DNA of 18,608 nt, from NCBI GenBank assembly GCA_036375275.1, contig DASUSF010000388.1, positions 1 through 18,608 of the forward strand, read 5' to 3'. Shown piece after piece: positions 1-8,264 of the stretch. Every line of letters starts with the position of its first letter. The first letter of the stretch is position 1. The position numbers were made by a program, and so were the translations under genes. The notes beneath the pieces are model-generated. The model did no database searches, was not told the DNA's origin, and was given only the letters and a program-made list of their open reading frames with translations. This stretch comes from DASUSF01 sp036375275 (GTDB taxonomy: Bacteria; Pseudomonadota; Alphaproteobacteria; Geminicoccales; Geminicoccaceae).

Positions 1-822
1 GTCGTGCCGCGCCATCAGGGCGACCGCCTGCTCGGGATCGAACCTCGCCGCCCGGCTCGCCAGCACCGGCACCCCGAAGTGGAGGCTCGCCATCAGGACG
101 TCCATCAGCCCGCCGATCCAGGCCCAGTCGGCCGGGGTCCAGAAGCGGTCGCCGGGCTGCGGGAAGAAACGGTTCGGGAGCTGCACGCCCGGCAGGTGGC
201 CGAGCAGGAACCGGTGCGCGTGGAGGGCGCCCTTGGGGTTGCCCGTGGTGCCCGAGGTGTAGATCAGGACCGCCGGGTCGTCCGCCAGCGTCTCGACCGG
301 GGCGAACGCGTCGGACGCCTGCTCGAGCGCCCGCTCCAGGCCATCCGCGCCAGCGTGGTCCACGATCCAGACCGTCTCGAGGTCAGGGAGGTCGTCCCGG
401 ATCTCGCGGAGCTTCTCCGCGCCCGCGCCGTCGGTGACGACGGCCCGGGCGCCGCTGTCCCGGAGGCGGAAGGCGAGCGCGTCGGGGCCGAACAGCGTGA
501 ACAGCGGCAGCGCCACGGCGCCGAGCTTGTAGACCGCGAGGTGGGCGAGCAGGGTTTCCGCCCGCTGGCCGATGAGGATGCCGACCCGGTCGCCGCGCCC
601 GATCCCGGCGACGTGGAAGACGTTGGCGAGACGGTTGGAGGCGGCGCGCAGCTCCTCGAAGGTCCAGCTCCGGACCCGCCCGCCGAGGTCCTCGATCAGC
701 GCCTCGCCCCGGCCGGCGGCCGCGTGCCGGTCGCACACCGCCGCCGCCATGTTGAAGTGGTCGGGAATCCGCCAGCGGAAGGTCTGGCGGAGCGTGGCGT
801 AGTCGGGTGCGGGCTCGAGCAT
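1..822 (-). CDS. AMP-forming acyl-CoA synthetase, N-terminal part (cut by window edge)
   Basis: An ANL-superfamily enzyme that would activate a carboxylic acid with ATP to an acyl-adenylate and then to the CoA thioester. 274 codons are visible, about half of the usual ~540; the rest lies left of the window. Around residues 187-197 is the phosphate-binding loop YTSGTTGNPKG, the family hallmark, followed by LHAHRF. The segment PADWAWIGGL further on matches the part of medium-chain acyl-CoA ligases that shapes the substrate pocket. The ATG at 822 is preceded by GGGAGG at good spacing. The gene is divergent from gmd, with a 168-base gap. The substrate cannot be told from this half; a short- or medium-chain or aromatic acid is likely. 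The class is secure, the specificity open. Confidence 0.9.
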   Translation of the reverse strand, partial: MLEPAPDYATLRQTFRWRIPDHFNMAAAVCDRHAAAGRGEALIEDLGGRVRSWTFEELRAASNRLANVFHVAGIGRGDRVGILIGQRAETLLAHLAVYKLGAVALPLFTLFGPDALAFRLRDSGARAVVTDGAGAEKLREIRDDLPDLETVWIVDHAGADGLERALEQASDAFAPVETLADDPAVLIYTSGTTGNPKGALHAHRFLLGHLPGVQLPNRFFPQPGDRFWTPADWAWIGGLMDVLMASLHFGVPVLASRAARFDPEQAVALMARHD

Positions 823-990
823 CGGAGGCCTCCCGCCCGCTCGCGCTTGCTGGCCGGTCGTGCTTCGGTGTAAGGAGCGGGCCGCCCGATGGTAGCCTCC
901 GCCCGATCCCGGGCAAGAGGCGGAAGCGGTGCCGCGCCTGCTCCGAAGAAGACTGCCCGACGACTGCCCGATGACTGCCCGAGGACCGTG

Positions 991-2058
991 ATGAGCCAGA
1001 AGGTAGCCTTGATCACCGGCGTGACCGGCCAGGACGGCGCCTACCTCGCCGAGCTGCTGCTCGGCAAGGGCTACGAGGTGCACGGCGTCAAGCGCCGCTC
1101 GTCGTCGTTCAACACCGAGCGCGTCGACCACCTCTACGTCGACCCGCACGACGCCGAGACCCGGTTCTTCATGCACTACGGCGACCTGACGGACGCCACC
1201 AACCTGATCCGGCTGGTCCAGGAGACGCAGCCCGACGAGATCTACAACCTCGCCGCCCAGAGCCACGTGCAGGTGAGCTTCGAGACCGCCGAGTACACCG
1301 CGAACGCCGATGCGCTGGGCACGCTCCGCCTGCTCGAGGCGATCCGGATCCTGAAGCTCGAGGACAAGGTCCGGTTCTACCAGGCCTCGACCTCGGAGCT
1401 GTACGGCAAGGTCAAGGAGGTGCCGCAGCGCGAGACCACGCCGTTCCACCCTCGCAGCCCCTACGGCGTCGCCAAGCTCTACGGCTTCTGGATCACGGTC
1501 AACTACCGCGAAGCCTATGGCTACCACGCGTCCAACGGCATCCTGTTCAATCACGAGAGCCCGATCCGCGGCGAGACCTTCGTCACCCGCAAGATCAGCC
1601 GGGCGGTGGCGGCGATCGAGCACGGGCTGCAGGAGCACCTCTACATCGGCAACCTCGACGCGCGGCGTGACTGGGGCCACGCGCGCGAGTACGTCCGGGG
1701 CATGTGGCTGATGCTGCAGCAGGACGAGCCGGACGACTACGTGCTCGCGACCGGCGAGATGCGGAGCGTGCGCGCCTTCGTCGAGCACGCGTTCGCCCGG
1801 GTCGGCCGCGAGATCGAGTGGCGGGGCAGCGGCGCGGACGAGGTCGGGCTGGATGCGCGGGACGGGCGCGAGCTGGTCCGGGTCGATCCCCGCTACTTCC
1901 GCCCGGCCGAGGTCGAGGAGCTGCTCGGCGATCCGACCAAGGCGCGCGAGCGGCTCGGCTGGACCCATGCGACGAGCTTCGAGGCCCTGGTCGCCGAGAT
2001 GGTCGACGCCGATCTCGCCCTGGTCGCGCGCGAGGGCGTGCGGCAGAGCCACACCTGA
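991..2058 (+). CDS. gmd: GDP-mannose 4,6-dehydratase
   Basis: Cytosolic extended-SDR enzyme converting GDP-D-mannose to GDP-4-keto-6-deoxy-D-mannose, the first step to GDP-L-fucose and related 6-deoxy sugars. The 355-residue length is typical. The NAD(P)-binding GVTGQDGAYLAELL motif is at residues 10-23, KRRSSSFNTERVDHLY follows, the active-site region STSELYG is intact, and YGVAKLYGFW gives the Tyr-x3-Lys pair. NHESPIRGETFVTRKI is a Gmd signature. The frame is open from 889, but the family N-terminus (MSQKVALITG) starts at 991, after GAGGACCGTG. The stop is 16 bases before fcl, so the two are almost surely co-transcribed. No key residue is missing. Confidence 0.97.
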   Translation: MSQKVALITGVTGQDGAYLAELLLGKGYEVHGVKRRSSSFNTERVDHLYVDPHDAETRFFMHYGDLTDATNLIRLVQETQPDEIYNLAAQSHVQVSFETAEYTANADALGTLRLLEAIRILKLEDKVRFYQASTSELYGKVKEVPQRETTPFHPRSPYGVAKLYGFWITVNYREAYGYHASNGILFNHESPIRGETFVTRKISRAVAAIEHGLQEHLYIGNLDARRDWGHAREYVRGMWLMLQQDEPDDYVLATGEMRSVRAFVEHAFARVGREIEWRGSGADEVGLDARDGRELVRVDPRYFRPAEVEELLGDPTKARERLGWTHATSFEALVAEMVDADLALVAREGVRQSHT

Positions 2059-2074
2059 ACGTCTGGAGGGCCGG

Positions 2075-3046
2075 ATGATGAGCGAGGGCCGGGTCGACCC
2101 GCCGTTCGAGCTTCGCGGGCGGCGGGTGTGGGTCGCCGGGCACCGCGGGATGGTCGGGAGCGCCCTGGTCCGACGCCTCGCCGACGAGGACTGCGAGATC
2201 CTGACCGTCGGGCGGCAGGAGTGCGATCTCCGCCGGCAGGACCAGGTCGACGACTGGATGCGGGGGGCCAGGCCCGAGGTCGTGATCGTCGCCGCCGCCA
2301 AGGTCGGGGGCATCCTCGCCAACGACACCTATCCGGCCGACTTCCTCTACGACAACCTGATGATCGAGGCGAACGTCATCCACGGCGCGCACCGGACCGG
2401 AGCGGCGAAGCTCCTGTTCCTCGGGTCGAGCTGCATCTACCCGAAGCTGGCCCCCCAGCCGATGACCGAGGACGCGCTGCTCACCGGCCCGCTGGAGCCG
2501 ACCAACGAGTGGTACGCCATCGCCAAGATCGCCGGCATCAAGCTCTGCCAGGCGTACCGGCGCCAGCACGGGGCGGACTTCATCAGCGCCATGCCGACCA
2601 ACCTGTACGGGCCGGGCGACAACTTCGACCTGATGTCGAGCCACGTCGTCCCGGCGCTGATCCGGAAGATGCACGAGGCGAAGCTCGCCGGCCTGCGCGA
2701 GGTCGAGGTCTGGGGCACGGGCCGCCCCCGCCGCGAGTTCCTGCACGTCGAGGATCTCGCCGACGCCTGCGTCCATCTCCTCAGGCACTACAGCGCGGAG
2801 ATGCACGTCAACGTCGGCTGTGGCGAGGACCTTCCGATCGGCGAGCTGGCGGACGTGGTGCGGCGCGTGGTCGGCTTCGAGGGCGGGCTGCGCTTCGACC
2901 CGTCCAAGCCAGACGGCACGCCCCGGAAGCTGCTCGACACCTCCCGCCTCACCGCCCTCGGCTGGCGGCCGAGGGTCCCGCTCGAGGCGGGGCTCGAGAG
3001 CGCCTACCGCTGGTTCCTCGACCACCCCGAAGCCCGCGCCGCCTGA
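2075..3046 (+). CDS. fcl: GDP-L-fucose synthase (epimerase/reductase)
   Basis: Cytosolic NADPH-dependent 3,5-epimerase and 4-reductase that turns the product of Gmd into GDP-L-fucose, a donor for cell-surface glycans. About 323 residues, the normal length. VAGHRGMVGSALVRRL is the nucleotide-binding loop. GSSCIYP carries the catalytic Ser and Cys, YAIAKIAGIKLC the Tyr-x3-Lys pair, and MPTNLYGPGDNFD plus SSHVVPALIRKMHEAK the conserved substrate region with its His. Two ATGs lie in tandem (2075 and 2078) behind GGAGGG at 2065-2070; either could be used. It directly follows gmd. No glycosyltransferase or polymer-export gene is beside the pair, so the glycan receiving the fucose is not shown here. 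Confidence 0.96.
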   Translation: MMSEGRVDPPFELRGRRVWVAGHRGMVGSALVRRLADEDCEILTVGRQECDLRRQDQVDDWMRGARPEVVIVAAAKVGGILANDTYPADFLYDNLMIEANVIHGAHRTGAAKLLFLGSSCIYPKLAPQPMTEDALLTGPLEPTNEWYAIAKIAGIKLCQAYRRQHGADFISAMPTNLYGPGDNFDLMSSHVVPALIRKMHEAKLAGLREVEVWGTGRPRREFLHVEDLADACVHLLRHYSAEMHVNVGCGEDLPIGELADVVRRVVGFEGGLRFDPSKPDGTPRKLLDTSRLTALGWRPRVPLEAGLESAYRWFLDHPEARAA

Positions 3047-3064
3047 TCCGCGGAGCGGCGGATC
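3045..3064 (+). terminator. Hairpin after fcl, weak terminator candidate
   Basis: GATCCGC and GCGGATC form a perfect 7-bp stem around a 6-base loop, starting inside the fcl stop codon. It lies between convergent genes (fcl and the Sel1 gene), where a terminator is expected. There is no T-tract, so intrinsic termination is uncertain. Confidence 0.35.
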
Positions 3065-3110
3065 CGGCCGTCGAGCCGATCGCCTCCGGCAACCGAGGAG
3101 GCCGACGCGC

Positions 3111-3593
3111 TCAGTTGGTGGCGCGCGCGGCGGCGAAGCGGTCAGCGCGGGCCACGGCCTCGCCGATCTCGTCGCCGGTCATCCGCTCGGCCAGGAACGA
3201 GCGGTTCCTGGTCGCCATCTCGTGCCCGCTCCGGGCCGCGAGCTCGAGCCACATGTAGGCCTCGACCAGATCGACCTCGGCGCCCCAGCCGAGGGCGTAC
3301 ATGCTGCCGAGGTTGTTCTGGGCGTCGGCGTCGCCCTGCGCGGCCGACTCCCGATAGAGCTCGAGCGCCTGCGCGTAATCCTGCTCCACCCCCTGGCCGA
3401 AGGCGTACAGGCAGCCGAGGCGGAACTGGGCCGCCGGATGCCCCTGCTCGGCGAGCGGCTCCCATTCCTCCATCGCACGCTCGAAATCGCCGCGATCGAA
3501 CGCTTCGCAACCCTTGTCGAAGTCGGCGGCGCCGGCCGGCAGGCCGATCACCCCCGCGAAGATCACCAGAACGGCGAGGATCACGCCGCGCAT
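3111..3593 (-). CDS. Small periplasmic Sel1-repeat (TPR-like) protein
   Basis: 160 residues. MRGVILAVLVIFAGVIG and the following Ala-rich stretch to about residue 22 form a signal peptide. The mature part contains Sel1-type helical repeats: a repeat-like helix at DRGDFERAMEEWEPLAEQGH, then AAQFRLGCLYAFGQGVEQDY, then DADAQNNLGSMYALGWGAEV and a capping helix. Sel1 repeats are protein-protein interaction scaffolds; the partner is unknown. The frame is open further upstream to 3671, but the start at 3593 has AAGGAGAGGG just before it and begins the signal peptide. The gene is 87 bases downstream of the barrel gene on the same strand, so it may be the last gene of that operon. Family assignment is firm, role unknown. 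Confidence 0.85.
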   Translation of the reverse strand: MRGVILAVLVIFAGVIGLPAGAADFDKGCEAFDRGDFERAMEEWEPLAEQGHPAAQFRLGCLYAFGQGVEQDYAQALELYRESAAQGDADAQNNLGSMYALGWGAEVDLVEAYMWLELAARSGHEMATRNRSFLAERMTGDEIGEAVARADRFAAARATN

Positions 3594-3680
3594 CGCCCTC
3601 TCCTTCGGCACCCCGTGGTGGCATGCCTCAGCCTGGACGCGCTTCGAGCCCGGCGATTTGATCCAGCGCAAGCTTTGGCG

Positions 3681-4907
3681 TCAGAAGAAGCGGGCGAGGC
3701 GGACCTCGAGGTAGTCGTCCTTGCGGATGCCGGCGAGAAGGTCCTCGTCCGGCACGTTCGCGAAGGCGCGGAGGGTGACCTCGATCCGGTAGCGCTCGCC
3801 GATCCGGCGCTCGGCCTCGAGGTTCCAGGCCATGGCGCCGGTCTCCCAGTCGACCACCACGCCGGCCAGGATCTCGCTGCCCTGGACGTCGTTGAAGGCG
3901 AGCCGGCTGCCGAGGAAGAGGTCATGGTCGAACACCGTCGGCGGCGCCGCGTCGTCCCGCCCGTCGAGATGGACTTCGGCGAGCAGGCCGAGATCGACAG
4001 CGGTGTCGAGGACGCCGAACCGGGTGTGCTCGAAGCCCGCCACGGTCGCGAGAAAGGGCTCTCCCTGACCGGCCCTGGCGATGGCCTCGCCCTTCCAGAG
4101 CCAGGCGCCCCGGGTGGCCTGGAGGTCGAGCCCGGTCTGATGGATCAGGTCGTAGTGCGGCACCAGCTCGATGCGGCCGCCGCGCGCCTCCGGCAGCAGC
4201 CGCGGCTCGCGTCCGGTGCCGAAGAAGTGCGCGAGCCCGAGGTCGATGTCGCCGAACGTGCCGGCATAGCGGAACGCGAGGTCGACGTGCCCCTGTCCGA
4301 GGTCGCTCTCGAAGCGGCCCTCGCCGGCCGCGACCGGCAGCGGGCCGCGGAGCCGCGCGTCGTCGCCCGGAAAGGTGCGGAGGCGGAAGCCCGGGAGGAG
4401 GAAGCCGGTGAGCGCCCCCCAGTCGCGCAGCACCGTCAGGCTCGCCATCGGCTGGCCGAGCTTGTCCTCCTGGTCGATGTCCTCGACGAGATCGGTCTGG
4501 TTGATCACGTCGACCAGGTGCCGCGACTCGGCGACGCCCCAGAAGACCTTGGAGATGCCAAGCACGAGGTCGTAGTCCTCGCCGAGATGGGTCCAGCTCG
4601 CTTCCCGGACATCGGCGTGGGTGCGCTCGTCGTCGTCCGCGTCCAGGCGCACGAAGGGGATCAGGGTCAGGTAGTCGAGGCCGTCGTTCCACTCCAGGCG
4701 GAGCTCCGGCTCGATCACCAGCGAAGGGCTGAAGCCGGCGCGGTCCTGGCGCGGCGAGGCCGGCGGCCGGGTGAAGACGCGGGTCTCGACGGCGACGGAT
4801 CCCCCGGCGACGGCGTCGACCTCGGCGGCGGCCTCGGCGGCGACCGGGGCCGGCGCGAGGGCGACCGCGACGGCGGCGAAGCATGCCCGGTCGGCCCGGC
4901 AGCGCAC
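3681..4907 (-). CDS. Outer-membrane beta-barrel protein of an RND/LolA-like cluster
   Basis: 408 residues. The short N-terminus (MRCRADRACFAAVAVALA, then PAPVAAEA) is a plausible signal peptide. The rest is alternating short strands rich in aromatic and charged residues without long hydrophobic helices, and the chain ends in LARFF, the terminal-Phe signal of Bam-inserted barrels. The segment KVFWGVAESRHLVDVINQTD resembles the WG...NPTD region of DUF1302-type porin-like proteins, which also occur beside MMPL transporters. A GTG start at 4907 is chosen because no ATG in this frame precedes the signal-like segment; the ribosome site is weak and overlaps a palindrome. It lies 37 bases after the LolA-like gene. 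A role as the outer-membrane exit or acceptor of the system is inference. Confidence 0.85.
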   Translation of the reverse strand: MRCRADRACFAAVAVALAPAPVAAEAAAEVDAVAGGSVAVETRVFTRPPASPRQDRAGFSPSLVIEPELRLEWNDGLDYLTLIPFVRLDADDDERTHADVREASWTHLGEDYDLVLGISKVFWGVAESRHLVDVINQTDLVEDIDQEDKLGQPMASLTVLRDWGALTGFLLPGFRLRTFPGDDARLRGPLPVAAGEGRFESDLGQGHVDLAFRYAGTFGDIDLGLAHFFGTGREPRLLPEARGGRIELVPHYDLIHQTGLDLQATRGAWLWKGEAIARAGQGEPFLATVAGFEHTRFGVLDTAVDLGLLAEVHLDGRDDAAPPTVFDHDLFLGSRLAFNDVQGSEILAGVVVDWETGAMAWNLEAERRIGERYRIEVTLRAFANVPDEDLLAGIRKDDYLEVRLARFF

Positions 4908-4917
4908 GTTCAGGGCA

Positions 4918-4933
4918 GCATCCGATCGGATGC
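4918..4933. promoter_or_regulatory. Perfect 16-bp palindrome before the barrel gene
   Basis: GCATCCGATCGGATGC is fully self-complementary. It lies in the 37-base gap between the LolA-like stop and the GTG start of the barrel gene, 10 bases upstream of that start. In RNA it would form a 6-bp stem with a GATC loop over the expected ribosome site; as DNA it could be an operator. Function is not shown. Confidence 0.4.
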
Positions 4934-4944
4934 GACCGCCGGCT

Positions 4945-5778
4945 CTAACGGAGCCGCGGCAGCCGCTTCGGGTTGAACGACGCCTCGCTCACGCCCTGCC
5001 CGAAGTCGTAGTCGTCGAAGTGCAGCGTCGTGCTCTTGCCGGTCTGCTGGTTGCGCATCGTCATCTCGTGCGCGCGCCAGAAGCGATCCAGATACTGGCG
5101 GTAGTCGCGGAGCTCGAGGGTCTTCAGGAGCGCGTCCTTCCGGTCGTAGTATTCGATCCGGATCGGGCGGTACTCCTGCTGATCGACCCAGACCAGCTGG
5201 CGCGTGTAGCCCGAGTTCTCGTAGACCGGAATGCGCTCGACGACGAAGCAGGCGAGGCCGGCGCCGGCCGGGCCGGGACACGCCTCGTCGCGCAGCCAGC
5301 GGTAGGTGTACTTCGCGAGTTCCTGGGCGAGCAGGTCCTCGTAGGCGAACTCGGAGCCGACGAAGGGGCCGGACTTGTTGGCCGAGCTGACGCGCTTCAC
5401 CCGCTTCAGGGCCGGCAGGTAGAGCCACTGGTCGTCCGGCTCGGCGATGTGGGTGTAGCTGAGCAGCGCGGTGCCCTGGACGTCGCGCGGGCGATCGAAG
5501 ATCACGAGGCTCTTGTCGCCCTCGTCCGCGGTCGGCTCCTCGAGCGTGGTGATCCGGAGCGCGCGCCGGCTGCTCTGGCCCTGCGCGTTGCTGAGGATCA
5601 TCTCGAGCCCGGCGGCGCTGTCCCCGAAGCCGGTCTCGCGGCGGTCCATCTCGACCGCGATCGCGTACCCCTTGCTCGCGGGGTCGTCGGCGGCTGCCTC
5701 GGCGGCCCAGGGGAGCAGCGTCAGCAGCGCCGCGGCGAGCGCGGCACGGCGAAGGTCAGCGAGCGGCGGCTGGTTCAT
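4945..5778 (-). CDS. LolA-like periplasmic outer-membrane lipoprotein-sorting family protein
   Basis: 277 residues with a signal peptide (AALAAALLTLLPWAAEAAA, about residues 11-30). The core DDQWLYLPALKRVKRVSS followed by SGPFVGSEFAYEDLL is the hallmark of the LolA_like family, whose half-open barrel binds lipid or a lipidated ligand; family members are typically encoded beside MMPL-type RND transporters. C-terminal strands (DYRQYLDRFWRAHEMTMRN, HFDDYDFGQGV) complete the fold. The start at 5778 lies inside the 3' end of the transporter gene (23-base overlap); an earlier ATG at 5796 is possible but places charged residues before the signal peptide. The overlap suggests translational coupling. 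Likely role: to take a hydrophobic substrate from the transporter across the periplasm to the barrel. The cargo is unknown. Confidence 0.9.
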   Translation of the reverse strand: MNQPPLADLRRAALAAALLTLLPWAAEAAADDPASKGYAIAVEMDRRETGFGDSAAGLEMILSNAQGQSSRRALRITTLEEPTADEGDKSLVIFDRPRDVQGTALLSYTHIAEPDDQWLYLPALKRVKRVSSANKSGPFVGSEFAYEDLLAQELAKYTYRWLRDEACPGPAGAGLACFVVERIPVYENSGYTRQLVWVDQQEYRPIRIEYYDRKDALLKTLELRDYRQYLDRFWRAHEMTMRNQQTGKSTTLHFDDYDFGQGVSEASFNPKRLPRLR

Positions 5779-8146
5779 GGGCGGCGACAGTTCCATACGG
5801 CAGGCTTGGCCGGTCGAGGGTGAGGAGCAGGGCGGGCAGCAGGGTGAAGTCGGCGACGAGCGCCGCGGCGATGCTGATGGCGGTGAGCAGGCCGAGGCTC
5901 GCGTTGAGCTGGAAGGCGGAGAGCGCGAGCATCGCGAAGCCCGCGATCAGGACCGCCGAGGTGACCAGGAGCGCCGCGCCGACGGTCCTGAAGGCGTGGC
6001 GGACCGCCGCGGCGGCCCCCGCCGACTGCTCGCGCCGCGCGCGCCGGTACTTGCTGAGGAAATGCACCGTGTTGTCGACGATGATGCCGAGCGAGGTCGC
6101 GGCCACCACCGACACGGCGAGCCCGATCTCCCCGATCACCAGCGCCCAGAGCCCGAACGCCACGATCACCGGGACCAGGTTCGGGATCAGGCTGAGCAGC
6201 CCGAGCCGGAGGTCCCGGAGCGCCACGGTCAGGACGATGGAGATCAGCGCCAGGGCCACCGCCGTCCCATAGAGCATCGCCTGGATGTTGCGCTCCGAGA
6301 TGTAGGCGAACATGACGAAGGGGCCGGTCGCGGGGCTCCCCCGGGCGCTCTCGAAGTTCCGGTCCAGCCAGTCCCGGGCGGCGGCGGCGAGCGCCCGGGC
6401 GTCCGCGGTCGTGATGTTCTCGAGGGTCGCGACCAGCCGGGTTGCCGCGCGGTCGATGTCGATCCGGTTGTTCAGATCGAGCCCGAACGGCAGGGACATC
6501 TCGTAGAGCAGGAGGTACTGCGCGGCGAGCTCGCGGCTGTCGGGCAGCCGGTGGTGCGCCGGATCATCGCCGTGGAGGTTCCGGTTCAGGCGGACCATGA
6601 CGTCGGAGAGGCTGTTGACGTGCACCACCTCCGGGCGCGCCTCGAGCCAGGTCTTGAACGCGTGCAGGCGCTCGAGATAGGCCGGCTCGGCGATCCCACC
6701 GCTGCTCCCCGACGGCAGCGACCAGTGCATCTGGTAGATCCCGGAGAGGTGCTCGGTCGCGAAGTCGGTGTCGGCCCGAAAGCGGATCGAGGGGTCGAAG
6801 TAGTCGACGAACTGGTCGTTCAGCTCGATCCGCGGAATCCAGGCCGCGAGCAGCGCGACCGCGACCGCCGTGCCCACGAGCACGCGCCGGCGATGGCGGA
6901 TCACCCACGCCGCGACCTCCTCCATCCGCGCCGGCGCCCGGTCCCAGAGGTGGCGCGGCGCTCGCGGCGGCAGGACCATGAGCAGCGCCGGCAGGAACAG
7001 CACCGCGTAGATCCAGGCCGCCCCGACCCCGAGCGCGGTGATGTTGCCGAGGTCGCGAAACGGCGGCGCGTCGCTGAAGTTGAGGGACAGGAACCCGATC
7101 GCGGTGGTCAGGCTGGTCAGGAACACCGGCTGGAAGTTGATCCTGAGGCTCTCGCGGAGGGCCGCCTCTGCGCTCGCGCCGCGGCCGCGCTCGTGCAGCA
7201 TCGTGACCAGGATGTGCACGCTGTCGGCGACGGCGAGGGTGAGGATGATGGTCGGCGCGACCGCGGACGGCGGGCTCAGCAGGATCCCGAGCCAGCCCGC
7301 GAGGCCCATCGCGGTCACCGCCGAGAGCCCGATCACCAGGACCGTCGCCAGGACCGCGACCAGGGAGCGCAGGAAGGCGAGCAGCGCGAGGGCGATCATC
7401 GCGTACATGATCGGGATCAGCGTCCGGAGGTCGGCGTAGGTCGCCTCGACGAAGGCGTTGTTGAGCGCGACCTGGCCGGTGATCGCGACGGTGATGTGCG
7501 GGTGCGCCGCGCGCAGCTCGCCCGCGAGGCGCCGCGCCTCCGCCATGATCAGCGGCACCTCGTCCTGGCTCTTCTGCGGCGGGTTGAGGGTGACGTTGAC
7601 GCCGAGCGTGGTCGCATCCGCCGAGACGAGGCGGTCGCGAAGCAGCGGCTCGGCGAGCGCGATCTGCCTGATGCGCGCCAGCCGCGCCGGCGTCGGCTCC
7701 AGGTCGGCGGGCACCAGATCCTGGACGATCAGCTCGTCGCCCCGGGCATGGCTGTGCTGGAAGTTGACGACCCCGTCGACCCGGGTCGCGAACGGCAGGC
7801 GCCACGCAGCGTCGGTGAGGCTCCGCGCCGCGCCCAGGACCTCGGGCCGGAACGCGTCGCCGTGGTCGGGGCGGAGCACGAACACCAGGTTGTCGGACTT
7901 GCTGTAGACCTTCTGCAGCGCCTCGAAGGCCTCGAGCTCCGGGTTCTGCCGGCTGAAGAACACCCGGTAGTCGCTCGAGAACTCGAGGTCGCGCAGGCCC
8001 GCAGCACTGCCCGCGGCCAACAGCGCGCAGAGCGCGAGGACCAGCCAGCGACGGCGCACCAGCGCGTCGGCAAGGGCCGGAGCCAGCCGGCTCGTCGGAC
8101 GGCGCGCAAGCCCGCCAGCCCCGGCGCGCACATCGTCGGCCGCCAT
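5756..8146 (-). CDS. RND-superfamily transporter, MMPL / HAE3 type
   Basis: 796-residue inner-membrane transporter in two homologous halves. After a first membrane helix (about residues 34-50) comes the HAE3-like DYRVFFSRQNPELEAFEAL, a large periplasmic loop, then a helix bundle including LTLAVADSVHILVTML. The second half repeats this, with SLGIIVDNTVHFLSKYRR; the Asp residues of both halves lie where the family's proton-relay acids sit. Transporters of this type move lipids, hopanoids or other hydrophobic molecules out of the inner membrane. The ATG at 8146 is preceded by GGAGG four bases upstream; the frame is open to 8242, but that extension is not family-like. It heads a block with the LolA-like protein (overlapping) and the barrel. 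No separate membrane-fusion protein or TolC homologue is present. Confidence 0.93.
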   Translation of the reverse strand: MAADDVRAGAGGLARRPTSRLAPALADALVRRRWLVLALCALLAAGSAAGLRDLEFSSDYRVFFSRQNPELEAFEALQKVYSKSDNLVFVLRPDHGDAFRPEVLGAARSLTDAAWRLPFATRVDGVVNFQHSHARGDELIVQDLVPADLEPTPARLARIRQIALAEPLLRDRLVSADATTLGVNVTLNPPQKSQDEVPLIMAEARRLAGELRAAHPHITVAITGQVALNNAFVEATYADLRTLIPIMYAMIALALLAFLRSLVAVLATVLVIGLSAVTAMGLAGWLGILLSPPSAVAPTIILTLAVADSVHILVTMLHERGRGASAEAALRESLRINFQPVFLTSLTTAIGFLSLNFSDAPPFRDLGNITALGVGAAWIYAVLFLPALLMVLPPRAPRHLWDRAPARMEEVAAWVIRHRRRVLVGTAVAVALLAAWIPRIELNDQFVDYFDPSIRFRADTDFATEHLSGIYQMHWSLPSGSSGGIAEPAYLERLHAFKTWLEARPEVVHVNSLSDVMVRLNRNLHGDDPAHHRLPDSRELAAQYLLLYEMSLPFGLDLNNRIDIDRAATRLVATLENITTADARALAAAARDWLDRNFESARGSPATGPFVMFAYISERNIQAMLYGTAVALALISIVLTVALRDLRLGLLSLIPNLVPVIVAFGLWALVIGEIGLAVSVVAATSLGIIVDNTVHFLSKYRRARREQSAGAAAAVRHAFRTVGAALLVTSAVLIAGFAMLALSAFQLNASLGLLTAISIAAALVADFTLLPALLLTLDRPSLPYGTVAAHEPAAAR

Positions 8147-8234
8147 CGTCCTCCAACGTCCAGGTTGCGTCGTCAGGCTCCGCCCGCCACCTCGAGCTGT
8201 CAAGACCGCCCGACACCGCGCCTGCGGCACCCGT

Positions 8235-8259
8235 GGCCGCACCGCCGCGGTGAGCGGCC
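8235..8259 (-). terminator. GC-rich hairpin downstream of the SDR gene
   Basis: GGCCGC (8235-8240) pairs with GCGGCC (8254-8259) and, inside it, ACCG with CGGT, leaving a two-base bulge and a three-base loop. It starts six bases past the SDR stop, before the RND gene. There is no U-tract, so it may act as a Rho-assisted terminator or a transcript-end stabiliser. It suggests that the SDR gene is expressed separately from the transporter block. Confidence 0.4.
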
Positions 8260-8264
8260 GGCCC

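Noticed and set aside
2820..4976. Plus-strand frame across fcl end, Sel1 and barrel genes
   Set aside because: No family similarity; it crosses three well-supported genes and a convergent boundary.
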